From positions 1 through 64,000 of the forward strand of contig NZ_FMIQ01000035.1 of the NCBI RefSeq assembly GCF_900095695.1: a stretch of 64,000 nt of DNA, given 5' to 3'. The translations under genes and the position numbers were made by a program. This stretch comes from Hafnia alvei (GTDB lineage Bacteria > Pseudomonadota > Gammaproteobacteria > Enterobacterales > Enterobacteriaceae). The notes below the pieces were generated by a model, which saw only the letters and a list, made by a program, of their open reading frames with translations, had not been told where the DNA came from and ran no database searches. Shown one piece after another: positions 34,229 through 44,018 of the stretch; positions within the stretch are counted from its first letter, which is position 1; the number at the start of each line of letters is the position of its first letter.

Positions 34229-34724
34229 TCTTTTTTTGGCTGGGAGAGATAACTTCTCCCAGTCTCGCTCGTTGGCAGAAGGAAGAGCCGATCGAGAACC
34301 ATTGAACCGCAGTGAGTGATCCCCTTTTCTGAGAAGGGATAGAGGGAGATAATTTTTTAAGGGTGTTTCAGCCGTTCTCTTTTTTCTCGCCGCGAAGTAA
34401 TTCCGAATTCTGCCCGTTAGATCACATTACTTGCCTGTCTGCATCTGTTAGTGAACGATATAATTCCAATGCAACCATTCACCTTATACCCGTCATACTT
34501 CAAGTTGCTTATGCGTTGGCTGCACCCGCTCACCCCAGTCACTTACTTGAGTAAGTGACTGGGGTGAGCGGGTTTGCCGCCTTCAAGCAACGTGAATTAT
34601 TTTGGGTATATGATCTGATACATCAGTGTAAAGTTGGTCCATAAATTGCCTCTGCATATTTGGTTTTCTCTATGATTTTTTTGCGCAGGGTTGCGTCCAT
34701 CAGTAAGTTAGCAGCGGTATTAGC
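34229..34724. other. 496-bp intergenic region: hairpin, repeat copy A and promoter of the PRD regulator
   Basis: CTGGGAGA/TCTCCCAG (34240-34262) is a 3' hairpin after dgaF without a T-run. The large repeat copy A occupies 34485-34610. The remaining ~115 bp before 34725 must hold the promoter of the regulator gene. No further gene is seen. Confidence 0.5.
34485..34610. repeat. TATACCC...GGGTATA hairpin repeat, copy A
   Basis: 126 bp bounded by perfect TATACCC/GGGTATA ends, followed inwards by CGTCATACTTCAAGTTGC and its partner GCAACGTGAATTATTTT. The centre is a perfect 24-bp inverted repeat (34524-34547 with 34550-34573) around a 2-nt loop. Copies B (45047-45171) and C (53236-53362) share the ends and the CAAGTTGC/TTGCCGCCTT blocks. 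No open frame is present, so it is a MITE-like or ERIC-like intergenic element. Confidence 0.8.
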
Positions 34725-36644
34725 ATGATCTCATTTCCTTATCCTCGTTTAAATCAGGTATTTGACGCGCTTCTTGAGGAGACATTGCCTCAAGAAGAGT
34801 TAGCGCGGCGTTTTGCTGTCTCTACTCGAACCGTGCGAACCGATGTTACCGCGTTGAATGATATTCTGAGCCAATATGGTGCCGAGTTTGTGCATTTGCG
34901 GGGCAGCGGCTATCGATTAGACGTGCATGATGCCGACCGTTTTTCGCTACTACAGCAGCAAAGCCGAGCGACGCGAAGCGTTCCGCGCTCGGCAAAAGAT
35001 CGTGTAACTCATCTATTGCTACGTTTTTTGGCACAGGGCGATCCAATCAAACTTGATGATGTGGCGGATAGCTGGTTTGTCAGCCGAGCATCGCTACAAA
35101 GTGATATGGCCGATGTGCGTGATATGGTGGGTAAGTACGGATTAACGATAGAAAGTAAGCCGCACTATGGCATGAAGCTGTTTGGTAGTGAGAACGCGGT
35201 GCGCGCCTGTTTGGCAAACCTGCTGTTTCAGTATCCTGCGGGCGACCCGCTGTTTGGTGAGCTGCGGGGCAAAGTATTGCCTGAAATTGATATTGCCCAA
35301 CTGCGCGAACAGCTACACCTCACCATGCAGCAGTATCAAATCCGTTTAACAGATGAGGCGGAGCAGCAGTTGCTGATCTATTGCGGCATTATTTTGCACC
35401 GCATTCGCACCGGTTTTGTGTTAGAGGCGCTGGATGTTAGCGACGTTGAACCGGTGTTTACTCAGGCCGCGCGTGACGTTGCCCGTTACCTGGAAGAGCG
35501 ATTTGGCTGCGGTATTCCTGAAACCGAAGCGGCCTATCTGAGCGTGCAAATTGCCGCCCGACGTATCACGGACGCCAGCAGCCTGCAAAATATCGACGGT
35601 GATGAAAACCACGCGCTGGTGAACCACATTCTTGATTTTATCAACGAGCATTATAACTACGATTTACGCGGTGATGAGCAACTGAGCAGCGATTTGCTAT
35701 CGCATATTGCGACCATGATGACCCGTGCTAAGTACCAGATAAATATTCCTAACCCTCTGCTTGAGCATATCAAACAGCATTATCCGCTAGCGTACGATGT
35801 GACGCTGGCCGCGGTATCGAGTTGGGGAAAAAATATGCCCTATACCATTACCGATAATGAAATTGGCTATCTGGTTTTACATATTGGCGTGGGTTTAGAG
35901 CGGCATTATGACATTGGTTACGAGCGCCATCCGCAGGCATTACTGGTATGCGATTCTGGTATGTCTACGCTGCGCTTGTTGGAAACTAAGCTGAAACGTG
36001 AGTTTCCACAGTTGATCGTTAATCAGGTGGATTCGTTAAGAGAGTATGAAAAGCTTGAACATATCGAAGAAGACTTTGTTATCTCGATGGTGAAAGTGCC
36101 TGAAAAGAATAAACCGATTGTGACCGTAGCCCCTTTCCCAACCAGTTTTCAGCTAGAGCAGCTAGCCAAACTGGTATTAGTCGATCGTACTAAGCCTTAT
36201 ATGCTGGAAAAGTTTTTTGATGCGGCGCATTTCTGTATCTTGGATGAACCTGTTTCGCAGGCTGATTTGTTTGCCCGAATTTGCCATCAGATCCAGCAGG
36301 AAGGGTATATCGACGCTGATTTCCATCCTTCGGTGGTTGAGCGTGAAAGCATTGTGTCTACGATGCTGGGCGAGGGCATTGCCTTACCCCATTCATTGGG
36401 ATTGCTGGCCAAGAAAACGGTGATTTATACCGTGCTTGCTCCGCAAGGCGTGCGTTGGAGCGAGAACGAAACGGCGCATGTGATCTTCCTGCTCGCCATT
36501 AGCAAGCAGGATTACGAAGAGGCGATGGCTATTTACGACTTGTTCGTGACCTTTATGCGAGAACGCGCTGTAGGACGGTTATTGGCTAGCACTGACTTTG
36601 AACAGTTTAGGGCCATTGCGATGGATTGTTTGAGCCGCAGTTAA
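34725..36644 (+). CDS. PRD-containing transcriptional regulator with EIIB and EIIA domains
   Basis: 639 residues. Domains in order: DeoR/Mga-type HTH (1-60; LARRFAVSTRTVRTDV), a second HTH (about 95-150), two PRDs (about 190-290 and 300-400), a GatB-like EIIB domain with a Cys in ALLVCDSGMSTLRLLE (about 405-490), and an EIIA (fructose/mannitol type) with its His in GEGIALPHSLG. This is the MtlR/LicR activator type, controlled by PTS phosphorylation, not a BglG antiterminator with an RNA-binding CAT domain. It almost certainly controls the 28532-34228 operon, whose upstream direct repeats are a candidate target. It is separated from that operon by repeat copy A. Confidence 0.88.
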   Translation: MISFPYPRLNQVFDALLEETLPQEELARRFAVSTRTVRTDVTALNDILSQYGAEFVHLRGSGYRLDVHDADRFSLLQQQSRATRSVPRSAKDRVTHLLLRFLAQGDPIKLDDVADSWFVSRASLQSDMADVRDMVGKYGLTIESKPHYGMKLFGSENAVRACLANLLFQYPAGDPLFGELRGKVLPEIDIAQLREQLHLTMQQYQIRLTDEAEQQLLIYCGIILHRIRTGFVLEALDVSDVEPVFTQAARDVARYLEERFGCGIPETEAAYLSVQIAARRITDASSLQNIDGDENHALVNHILDFINEHYNYDLRGDEQLSSDLLSHIATMMTRAKYQINIPNPLLEHIKQHYPLAYDVTLAAVSSWGKNMPYTITDNEIGYLVLHIGVGLERHYDIGYERHPQALLVCDSGMSTLRLLETKLKREFPQLIVNQVDSLREYEKLEHIEEDFVISMVKVPEKNKPIVTVAPFPTSFQLEQLAKLVLVDRTKPYMLEKFFDAAHFCILDEPVSQADLFARICHQIQQEGYIDADFHPSVVERESIVSTMLGEGIALPHSLGLLAKKTVIYTVLAPQGVRWSENETAHVIFLLAISKQDYEEAMAIYDLFVTFMRERAVGRLLASTDFEQFRAIAMDCLSRS

Positions 36645-36671
36645 TTCCATCCTATTGATAGAGTTGAATAA

Positions 36672-36697
36672 AAAAGCCTCTGCATGCAGAGGCTTTT
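36672..36697. terminator. Bidirectional terminator
   Basis: A perfect 26-bp palindrome, AAAAGCCTCTGCA / TGCAGAGGCTTTT, with flanking A/T runs on both sides, between the PRD regulator and npr. Confidence 0.85.
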
Positions 36698-36716
36698 AAA
36701 TATAAAAATTTAACAC

Positions 36717-36989
36717 TCAGTCTTCATCAAACCCGGCTTCAAACAGCGAAATGACGGCTTCTAACGCTTTGTCTTCATCCGGCCCTTCGGCCTGAACCTC
36801 AATATGACCGCCTTGAGCAGAATCTAACATCAGAAGTGCGATAACGCTGCTGGCTTCAGCTTCAACGCCGCTTTCGTTACGCAGCAATACTTCAGCATCA
36901 AAGCCTTGAACCAGTTCAAACAATTTCATCGCTGGGCGAGCATGCATACCCAAACGGTTTTTGATTTCCACGGTTTGCTTTACGGTCAT
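36717..36989 (-). CDS. ptsO: Phosphocarrier protein NPr of the nitrogen PTS
   Basis: 90 residues, HPr-like. The phospho-accepting His is in [14 protein letters not shown]. It passes phosphate from PtsP (EI-Ntr) to PtsN (EIIA-Ntr). It is 11 nt after rapZ, in the conserved rpoN-hpf-ptsN-rapZ-ptsO order. Confidence 0.96.
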   Translation of the reverse strand: MTVKQTVEIKNRLGMHARPAMKLFELVQGFDAEVLLRNESGVEAEASSVIALLMLDSAQGGHIEVQAEGPDEDKALEAVISLFEAGFDED

Positions 36990-37000
36990 ACAACGGGTGC

Positions 37001-37852
37001 CTATTTACGTTTTTCAAGCGTACGGTGGCGAGATTGCACGTTTTTCCCGCGTGAGCGGAAATAGTCTGCAAGCTGCTCCGCCACATAAACAGAACGATGT
37101 TTGCCGCCGGTACAGCCGATGGCTACCGTGAGATAGCTGCGGTTGTTGGTTTCCAGCATTGGCAGCCACTGTTCCAAATAGCTGCGTGTCTGATAAATAA
37201 AGTTATGCACTTCGGTATGACGATCCAAAAATGCAGCAACTGGTTTATCTAGACCTGTCATTGGGCGCAGTTTAGGATCCCAGTGCGGGTTAGGCAGAAA
37301 GCGAACGTCGAAGACATAATCGGCATCAATGGGAATACCGTGTTTGAAGCCAAATGATTCGAATACCATCGTCAGCTCGCGCTCGCGTTTGCCAAGCAGG
37401 CGCGTACGCAGCATTTCTGCCAGTTCATGTACCGACATTTCGGACGTGTCGATAATAAGATCGGCGCGTGAGCGTAATGGCTCCAGCAAATCACTCTCTT
37501 CATCAATGGCGCTTTCCAGCGACAGATTTTTAGCTGAGAGAGGGTGCAGGCGACGGGTATCGCTGTATCGACGGATCAGCGTATTACGATCGGCATCTAA
37601 AAACAGCAGCTGCGGAGAGAAGCTGTCAGGCAGACTGTCCATCGCTATTTCCAAAACTTCTGGAGATTCTGGCATGTTGCGCACGTCAATACTGACGGCG
37701 GCGGAGGTTCCACGATCGGCCAGAGAGCGAGCTAAATTTGGCAAGAGCTCAACGGGAAGATTGTCTACACAATAAAATCCCATGTCCTCAAGCGCACGTA
37801 ACGCAACGGATTTCCCTGAACCGGAACGGCCGCTGACAATCATCAGCACCAT
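37001..37852 (-). CDS. rapZ: RNase adapter protein RapZ
   Basis: 283 residues from ATG 37852 ([15 protein letters not shown]), matching E. coli RapZ (284); the open frame reaches further upstream without support. The N-terminal P-loop is GRSGSGKS, with a Walker B-like LLFLDAD. The C-terminal domain contains [22 protein letters not shown] and a basic tail (RHRTLEKRK) that binds GlmZ RNA. It guides RNase E to GlmZ and so sets GlmS level and amino-sugar synthesis. Confidence 0.96.
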   Translation of the reverse strand: MVLMIVSGRSGSGKSVALRALEDMGFYCVDNLPVELLPNLARSLADRGTSAAVSIDVRNMPESPEVLEIAMDSLPDSFSPQLLFLDADRNTLIRRYSDTRRLHPLSAKNLSLESAIDEESDLLEPLRSRADLIIDTSEMSVHELAEMLRTRLLGKRERELTMVFESFGFKHGIPIDADYVFDVRFLPNPHWDPKLRPMTGLDKPVAAFLDRHTEVHNFIYQTRSYLEQWLPMLETNNRSYLTVAIGCTGGKHRSVYVAEQLADYFRSRGKNVQSRHRTLEKRK

Positions 37853-37994
37853 GTCACAACTCCCCTTGAGTTCGGACAGCCGCATGGCTGTCTGTGGAAA
37901 TTTGACCTCCCAAAGGAGGTCTATCACAAATTGTTATACCCAATGTAACGTGACGCAGCACATCCTGCCACTGTTTTGACAGCGTGCTAACGCA

Positions 37995-38459
37995 TTATTC
38001 TGTAATGATTTTGTACAGCTCATCATCGCTTTGCGCGCTGCGTAGTTGGCGGCAGACGCCTTTATCGGCCAATTTCTGCGCCATGATAGCGAGTGTTTGT
38101 AAGTGGGTTTTGCATTGGTCTGCAGGGACCAGCAAGGCAAACAGCAGGTCAACGGGTTGATTATCGATAGCATCAAAGCTTATCGGCTGTTCTAGATGAA
38201 TGAAAACCGCAATGGCTCGCAGGGTGTCTTCCTCAAGCTTGCCGTGAGGAATCGCAATGCCGTTGCCAATGCCGGTGCTCCCCATACGCTCACGCGTTAA
38301 GATCGCATCAAAGACGATCTGTGGTGGCAGGTTCAGCTGTGCTGCCGCCAGTTCGCTGATAATTTCCAGTGCGCGCTTCTTGCTGGAACAGTGAACTGCA
38401 TTGCGTGTGCACTCCGGACTCAGTACGGAGGTTAATGGCATAGTTAAATCGTTACTCAT
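37995..38459 (-). CDS. ptsN: Nitrogen-regulatory EIIA (EIIA-Ntr)
   Basis: 154 residues; E. coli has 163, and this protein lacks the last few residues. EIIA fructose-type domain with the phospho-His in GNGIAIPHGKLEED. The unphosphorylated form binds KdpD and TrkA and so links nitrogen/carbon state to K+ homeostasis in E. coli. It is 124 nt after hpf. Confidence 0.95.
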   Translation of the reverse strand: MSNDLTMPLTSVLSPECTRNAVHCSSKKRALEIISELAAAQLNLPPQIVFDAILTRERMGSTGIGNGIAIPHGKLEEDTLRAIAVFIHLEQPISFDAIDNQPVDLLFALLVPADQCKTHLQTLAIMAQKLADKGVCRQLRSAQSDDELYKIITE

Positions 38460-38520
38460 CTCATCTTCTTCATTTAAATCAGACCAAAGGGCTGATTTTT
38501 CATGCTCCCCATGATGGCTT

Positions 38521-38552
38521 ATCGGCCCGTTTCATGGAAGAAACAGGCCGAT
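38521..38552. other. Intercistronic hairpin, hpf-ptsN
   Basis: ATCGGCC-GTTTC pairs with GAAAC-GGCCGAT (38521-38552) with one bulged base on each side and no T-run. It is probably an mRNA-stabilising or processing structure. Confidence 0.5.
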
Positions 38553-38583
38553 GAAGTCAGCAGGCGTTTAAACTATTTAAACG

Positions 38584-38871
38584 CTAGTGTTGTTTCAATT
38601 TGTCTTTATGTTTATTGAGCTGGCGCGCCAGTTTATCAACCAGAGTATCAATAGCAGCATACATATCTAGCTGCTCCGAGGTAGCATGCAGCTCACCGCC
38701 GTTAATATGTACCGTTGCTTCCGCAATGTGTTGGATTTTCTCCACGCTCAGTACGACATAAACCTGATTTATTCGGTCAAAATATTGCTCGAGCTTGCCA
38801 AATTTTGTGGTGACGAATTCGCGCAAAGCTTCGGTAATTTCGACATGGTGTCCGGTAATGTTGAGCTGCAT
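38584..38871 (-). CDS. hpf: Ribosome hibernation promoting factor
   Basis: 95 residues from ATG 38871 (MQLNITGHHVEITEALREF), the E. coli length; an in-frame start 9 codons earlier overlaps rpoN. Short HPF/YfiA type: beta-alpha-beta-beta-beta-alpha with IAEATVHINGGELHATSEQLDMYAAID. It binds the 30S A/P-site region and promotes 100S dimers in stationary phase. Confidence 0.95.
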   Translation of the reverse strand: MQLNITGHHVEITEALREFVTTKFGKLEQYFDRINQVYVVLSVEKIQHIAEATVHINGGELHATSEQLDMYAAIDTLVDKLARQLNKHKDKLKQH

Positions 38872-38894
38872 AGTGTCTTCCTTCTCTGTTATGG

Positions 38895-40328
38895 TCAAAC
38901 CAATTGTTTGCGTTGGTTTGACGGTGGGATGGACAAAGACTCTCGGTATTTAGCAACGGTACGTCTGGCAACCATAATACCCTGATCGGCAAGCAAGGTC
39001 GCTAGCTTGCTGTCGCTCAACGGTTTGGCAGGGTTCTCCGCCGCAACGAGTTTCTTCACGAGTGCACGGATCGCCGTTGAGGAAGCTTCGCCGCCATCTT
39101 CGGTGCTGACGTGACTTGAGAAGAAATATTTCAGTTCAAATATGCCTCGCGGGCTGTGCAGAAACTTCTGCGTTGTTACGCGCGAGATGGTGGATTCATG
39201 CATTTCGACCTGCTGGGCAATATCAGCCAGCACCATCGGCTTCATGAACTCAGCGCCATTATCAAAAAATGCCTGCTGCTGTTCTACGATACAGCGTGAC
39301 ACTTTCAGCAAGGTCTCATTACGGCTTTCCAGACTTTTAATCAGCCACTTCGCTTCTTGCAGATTGCTGCGGATGAACTGGGTATCGCTATCGCTTCGGG
39401 TTTGTGCGCCGAGCGAGACGTAATGCTGATTAATTTTGAGACGTGGAACGCTGTCCTGATTTAATTCAACGGCCCAACGGCCCTGATGTTTGTGCACCAA
39501 AACATCTGGGATCACGTAGTCGGATTCGCCGGTATTGATAGAAAGCCCTGGGCGCGGATCGAGCGTTTGGATCAGCTGCATCGCCGCTTTGAGGACATCT
39601 TCTTTTAGCTTAGTCGAACGCATCAGATTACGGAAATCGTGATTCGCTAAGAGATCTAAATGCTTATCAACAATGAGGCGTGCTTCGATAAGGAAAGGTG
39701 TTCCATCGGTGAACTGGGAGAGCTGAACGAGTAGGCAATCACGCAGATCGCGAGCGGCAACGCCAACGGGGTCGAAACGCTGTACGCGTTTAAGTACCGC
39801 TTCGACTTCATCCATCATGACGTGCTCATCGCCCATGCTCTCTAAAATATCGTCGAGAGAAGAGGTGAGGTAGCCCGTATCATCCACGGCATCGACGATG
39901 GCGGTGGCAATAGCCAGATCGGTATCGCTAAACGGTGTGAGTTCAACTTGCCACATTAGATAATCTTGCAGGGTCTGGGTAGTTTCCCCCTGATAGATCG
40001 GTAGCTCGTCGTCGCTGTAGTCCGTTCCTGTTCCTGATGGGGTGCCAGCCGTATAAATTTCGTCCCATGTGGCATCGAGAGGAAGTTCTTCCGGCATATC
40101 CGGCTGCTCTAGCTGTTCGCGTGTGTCCAGCTCTTCGTTGACTTCTTCCGTTGAAGTTTCGATTTCATCGTGAGTGTCATCTTGTTCAAGCAGCGGGTTG
40201 CTTTCTAATGCTTGTTGAATCTCTTGCTGAAGCTCTAGCGTTGATAATTGCAACAGGCGAATCGCCTGCTGCAGCTGTGGAGTCATCGCTAGCTGCTGAC
40301 TTAGCCTGAGTTGCAAACCTTGCTTCAT
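38895..40328 (-). CDS. rpoN: RNA polymerase sigma-54 factor
   Basis: 477 residues, identical in length to E. coli. Region I is Gln/Leu-rich ([32 protein letters not shown]), region II is acidic, region III is the core-binding part, and the C-terminal RpoN box reads [12 protein letters not shown]. It directs transcription from -24/-12 promoters. It lies between lptB and hpf as in other enterobacteria. Confidence 0.97.
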   Translation of the reverse strand: MKQGLQLRLSQQLAMTPQLQQAIRLLQLSTLELQQEIQQALESNPLLEQDDTHDEIETSTEEVNEELDTREQLEQPDMPEELPLDATWDEIYTAGTPSGTGTDYSDDELPIYQGETTQTLQDYLMWQVELTPFSDTDLAIATAIVDAVDDTGYLTSSLDDILESMGDEHVMMDEVEAVLKRVQRFDPVGVAARDLRDCLLVQLSQFTDGTPFLIEARLIVDKHLDLLANHDFRNLMRSTKLKEDVLKAAMQLIQTLDPRPGLSINTGESDYVIPDVLVHKHQGRWAVELNQDSVPRLKINQHYVSLGAQTRSDSDTQFIRSNLQEAKWLIKSLESRNETLLKVSRCIVEQQQAFFDNGAEFMKPMVLADIAQQVEMHESTISRVTTQKFLHSPRGIFELKYFFSSHVSTEDGGEASSTAIRALVKKLVAAENPAKPLSDSKLATLLADQGIMVARRTVAKYRESLSIPPSNQRKQLV

Positions 40329-40459
40329 AATCGCGAGCTCATTTCCATTGGTGTAAGCAGAGTGCCTGCTAAACTAAAAAGAGTCCGGCCGCATGAAGAC
40401 CACCGTGCGGTATACCCTGCACGATGGCGCAGAGTAAATATGACGCAAGATAGCCGCCG

Positions 40460-41185
40460 TTACAGACGGAATTCTTCACCCAGATAGACGCGTTTAACCT
40501 GCTCATCGGCCAAGATTTCAGATGGCGTACCATGAGCAATCAGGTTGCCCTGGTTCACGATATAAGCACGTTCACAAACGTCTAGCGTTTCACGCACGTT
40601 ATGGTCGGTAATCAATACGCCCAAACCGCGGTCGCGCAGGTGTTCGATAATTTTTTTAATATCAATAACAGAGATTGGGTCAACGCCCGCAAAAGGTTCA
40701 TCTAACAGGATAAACTTAGGATTTGCGGCTAGAGCGCGTGCAATTTCAACGCGGCGGCGTTCACCACCGGACAGCGATTGTCCGAGGTTGTCACGCAGAT
40801 GAGCGATGTGGAACTCTTCCATAAGCTCATCGGCACGATCGGCACGCTGCTCTTTGGTTAGATCTTCGCGAATCTCTAACACGGCCATAAGGTTGTTATA
40901 CACACTCAGGCGGCGAAAGATAGAGGCTTCTTGCGGCAGATAGCCGATCCCACGGCGAGCACGTGCGTGCAGCGGCAGTAGGCTGATGTCTTCATCGTCA
41001 ATCTCGATGCGGCCCGCATCACGAGGCACGATACCAACAACCATATAAAAGGTGGTGGTTTTACCCGCACCATTCGGCCCTAACAGCCCTACGATTTCGC
41101 CTGAGTTAACGGTGAGGCTAACATTTTCAACGACGCGGCGGCCTTTGTAGGCCTTGGCCAGATTTTCAGCGATTAAAGTTGCCAT
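40460..41185 (-). CDS. lptB: LPS export ABC transporter ATPase LptB
   Basis: 241 residues. Walker [11 protein letters not shown]-loop, signature [16 protein letters not shown], Walker [13 protein letters not shown] and the switch His in [10 protein letters not shown] are all present. It powers extraction of lipopolysaccharide by LptFG. It is 6 nt after lptA. Confidence 0.97.
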   Translation of the reverse strand: MATLIAENLAKAYKGRRVVENVSLTVNSGEIVGLLGPNGAGKTTTFYMVVGIVPRDAGRIEIDDEDISLLPLHARARRGIGYLPQEASIFRRLSVYNNLMAVLEIREDLTKEQRADRADELMEEFHIAHLRDNLGQSLSGGERRRVEIARALAANPKFILLDEPFAGVDPISVIDIKKIIEHLRDRGLGVLITDHNVRETLDVCERAYIVNQGNLIAHGTPSEILADEQVKRVYLGEEFRL

Positions 41186-41191
41186 AACGAA

Positions 41192-41821
41192 TTAGTTACT
41201 CTTGGTCTGTGAGGACTGACTAAACGGAGATTTACCCTGCGGCGTTGCAGGTTTGCTCTGCGGTTTCGATTTGGCTGGAGCTGCCGCCGGAGCTGCTTTG
41301 CCGCCTTTATCCTGCAACTGGGATGGGATCAGCACCGTGGTTACGCGCTTGCCTTTATCGCTAAAGGCTTCCATCTGCTGTTGTTTAACCAGATAGGTGA
41401 TTTTGTCGCCTTTAATGCTGCTATCAACCTGTTTCAGGAAGGCATCGCCGGTCAGAATGACAAAGTCTTTATCCAGTTCATAACGCAGTTTCTGTCCATG
41501 ACCACTCACCGGTTTGCCGTTGTCTTGCATCTGGTAGAAAGTGACGGGATTACCGTAACCTTCAACAACTTCTTTTCCTTGAGCACCGTTAGGACGGATC
41601 ACCACAACTTTATCGGCGTTGATTTTGATGGTGCCCTGAGTCACGACCACATCACCGGTAAAGGTCACGGTGTTGCCTTGCATGTCCAAAGACTGCTGAG
41701 CCGAATCAATATGGATCGGTTGCTCTGTATCTCCGGTCAGTGCCAGCACAGGTGCGCTGGCTGCGATCAATGAACCGGCAATGATAAGGCTAAGGATTTT
41801 GTTGTTTGTTTTGAATTTCAT
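41192..41821 (-). CDS. lptA: Periplasmic LPS-bridge protein LptA
   Basis: 209 residues; E. coli LptA has 185. Signal peptide of ~27 residues, then an OstA-like beta-jellyroll (PIHIDSAQQSLDMQGNTVTFTGDVVVTQGTIKINADKVVV). The extra length is a low-complexity Ala/Pro/Lys/Ser tail after residue ~175, probably disordered. It forms the periplasmic bridge between LptC and LptD. Its start lies inside the end of lptC (32-nt overlap). Confidence 0.95.
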   Translation of the reverse strand: MKFKTNNKILSLIIAGSLIAASAPVLALTGDTEQPIHIDSAQQSLDMQGNTVTFTGDVVVTQGTIKINADKVVVIRPNGAQGKEVVEGYGNPVTFYQMQDNGKPVSGHGQKLRYELDKDFVILTGDAFLKQVDSSIKGDKITYLVKQQQMEAFSDKGKRVTTVLIPSQLQDKGGKAAPAAAPAKSKPQSKPATPQGKSPFSQSSQTKSN

Positions 41822-42368
41822 AATAGGTTTTTACCTTGTCAATCAGCCTTGCGGATTTTTCCCGCATGTTCCCGCGCATCTTCAGACCATGGGAGGTGAA
41901 GTTTGACCCATAAAGAGTGACTTCATCATCAGAGCTGACGTCCTGAGTCACTAGATTTACCTGCGCATTATCGGTGGTAATCCTTTCCAATTGCGAGGTC
42001 GTCGTCAAACTGTTTACTTCAACGTTACCGTATAAATAAAGCATACGGTCATCGGTAAGTTTTGCTTTGTCAGCGCGAATAGACCAAGTCGGTTGAACGT
42101 CCTGATCGTAAGTCGTCAGCACCGGGTGGTTAAACCAACTGGTTTTATCCTCGGTGAAATGCTGAACATCTTCTGCTACCAGCTTATAGCTTAGTTTACC
42201 TGTCGGGTCATAAACCACGGTCAGAGTATGCTGGCTGCGGTAGGTCGGTTCCTGATTATTCACGGGGGTTAGCACGGTATCGGAATCATTTTCGGTGAGA
42301 TTCCATCCAATTAGTGCCAATGCAATAACCGTTAATAGCAGGATGACCCAGCGTTTGGTTTTACTCAT
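41790..42368 (-). CDS. lptC: LPS export protein LptC
   Basis: 192 residues, E. coli 191. One N-terminal transmembrane helix (about 7-25) and a periplasmic jellyroll (YDPTGKLSYKLVAEDVQHF, LYGSNFTSHGLKMRG). It joins LptBFG to LptA. It overlaps kdsC by 4 nt (ATGA). Confidence 0.95.
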   Translation of the reverse strand: MSKTKRWVILLLTVIALALIGWNLTENDSDTVLTPVNNQEPTYRSQHTLTVVYDPTGKLSYKLVAEDVQHFTEDKTSWFNHPVLTTYDQDVQPTWSIRADKAKLTDDRMLYLYGNVEVNSLTTTSQLERITTDNAQVNLVTQDVSSDDEVTLYGSNFTSHGLKMRGNMREKSARLIDKVKTYYEIQNKQQNP

Positions 42369-42931
42369 ATTGATAGTCCTTTGGCCTCATCCAGCTTGTT
42401 CTGTGACTGGAGGATAAGGTCGCATAACTCACGAACTGCACCGCGCCCGCCTGCAATACGGGTAACATATTGAGCGCGCTGCAATAAAATAGGGTGCGCG
42501 TCTGCTACGGCAACAGAAAGTCCTACTTTGGCCATGACTGGCCAGTCGATCAAATCATCGCCAATGTATGCAACCTGATGAGGCTGCAAATTCAGATCGG
42601 AGAGAATTTTTTCAAAGGCAATCAGTTTATCAGATTGCCCCTGATATAGGTGTTCAATTCCCAACGTAGCCGCGCGGTCGGCGACTAATTTGGATTGACG
42701 ACCGGTAATGATCGCCACATGAATGCCTTCGGTAATGAGACAGCGGATACCATAGCCATCGCGAACGTTAAACGCTTTTAGCTCTTCGCCATTGTTGCCC
42801 ATGTAAATCAGACCATCAGATAGCACGCCGTCTACGTCGCAGATGACGAGACGAATATCTGCTGCACTGTCCATGATTTTACGGGCAACCGGGCCGTAAC
42901 AGGTAGCGATATTCATACCTTGTTCACTCAT
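42365..42931 (-). CDS. kdsC: 3-deoxy-D-manno-octulosonate 8-phosphate phosphatase
   Basis: 188 residues, HAD superfamily class C0. The nucleophile Asp is in VICDVDGVLSDG, with TGR (motif II), a Lys and GDDLIDWP (motif IV). It makes Kdo for the LPS inner core. It is 25 nt after kdsD. Confidence 0.96.
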   Translation of the reverse strand: MSEQGMNIATCYGPVARKIMDSAADIRLVICDVDGVLSDGLIYMGNNGEELKAFNVRDGYGIRCLITEGIHVAIITGRQSKLVADRAATLGIEHLYQGQSDKLIAFEKILSDLNLQPHQVAYIGDDLIDWPVMAKVGLSVAVADAHPILLQRAQYVTRIAGGRGAVRELCDLILQSQNKLDEAKGLSI

Positions 42932-42956
42932 TAATTTTTCACCTAAACGTTAAATC

Positions 42957-43943
42957 TTAAACCACGCCAGCGCGCAGCATATCATGCATATGAACGACGC
43001 CGATCAGTTGATCGCCATCAGCAACCAACAACGACGTGATATGACGAGCTTGCATCAGGTTTAATGCATCGACCGCTAAGGCGTTTGGACGAATACGAAT
43101 TCCGCCAGATGTCATCACGTCGGCAATTTTCGCATTGTTTAAATCAACACCCAAATCAAAAATCCGGCGTAGGTCACCATCGGTGAAAATGCCTTCGATT
43201 TTCATCAAATCATCACAGATAACGGTTAACCCAAGGTTTTTGCGCGTGATCTCCAGCAGGGCATCGCGCAGTGAAGCATCACGGCTGACGTGCGGTAATT
43301 CGCTTCCGGTGTGCATGATGTCGCTGACGCGCAGCAACAATTTACGACCCAGCGCGCCGCCAGGGTGCGAAAGGGCAAAATCCTCAGCGGTGAAACCGCG
43401 CGCTTGTAGCAGGGCAACGGCGAGCGCGTCGCCCATCACCAACGTTGCGGTCGTGCTGGTGGTTGGCGCTAGCCCTAACGGACAGGCTTCCTGCGGGACT
43501 TTAACACACAGATGGATGTCTGACGCTTTACCCATTGAACTTTCAGGGTTATTTGTCATGCAGATCAGCTTAACTTTTTGGCGTTTTAGAACCGGAATCA
43601 GTGCTTGGATCTCGTGAGATTCGCCAGAGTTAGAGATCGCCAGCACGATATCGTGTGAGGTGACCATGCCAAGATCGCCGTGGCTAGCTTCGCCGGGATG
43701 CACAAAGAACGCCGGGGTTCCTGTGCTGGCGAGCGTGGCGGCAATTTTGCGGCCAATATGACCGGATTTGCCCATGCCCATCACGACAACTTTTCCCATG
43801 CAGGAAAGAATAGCCTCGCAGGCGTGGGTGAAGTCCTGATTAATATATTGATCTAGCTGTGCCAGTCCTTCGCGTTCAGTCTGAAGAACCTGCTTTCCCA
43901 CATGCTGGAAATCAAATCCCGGCTGTAAATCCAAATGTGACAT
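42957..43943 (-). CDS. kdsD: D-arabinose 5-phosphate isomerase
   Basis: 328 residues, as in E. coli. An SIS domain (GMGKSGHIGRKIAATLASTGTPAFFVHPGEASHGDLG) with catalytic His residues is followed by two CBS domains (about 205-328). It converts ribulose-5-P to arabinose-5-P, the first step to Kdo. It lies between caxA and kdsC. Confidence 0.96.
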   Translation of the reverse strand: MSHLDLQPGFDFQHVGKQVLQTEREGLAQLDQYINQDFTHACEAILSCMGKVVVMGMGKSGHIGRKIAATLASTGTPAFFVHPGEASHGDLGMVTSHDIVLAISNSGESHEIQALIPVLKRQKVKLICMTNNPESSMGKASDIHLCVKVPQEACPLGLAPTTSTTATLVMGDALAVALLQARGFTAEDFALSHPGGALGRKLLLRVSDIMHTGSELPHVSRDASLRDALLEITRKNLGLTVICDDLMKIEGIFTDGDLRRIFDLGVDLNNAKIADVMTSGGIRIRPNALAVDALNLMQARHITSLLVADGDQLIGVVHMHDMLRAGVV

Positions 43944-44018
43944 GTTTTTTTCTCACTCGATTCAGCGGTTTAATCGGTGGTACGTGAAATAAATCGGTAC
44001 TCACCGTCTCGTACTTAT

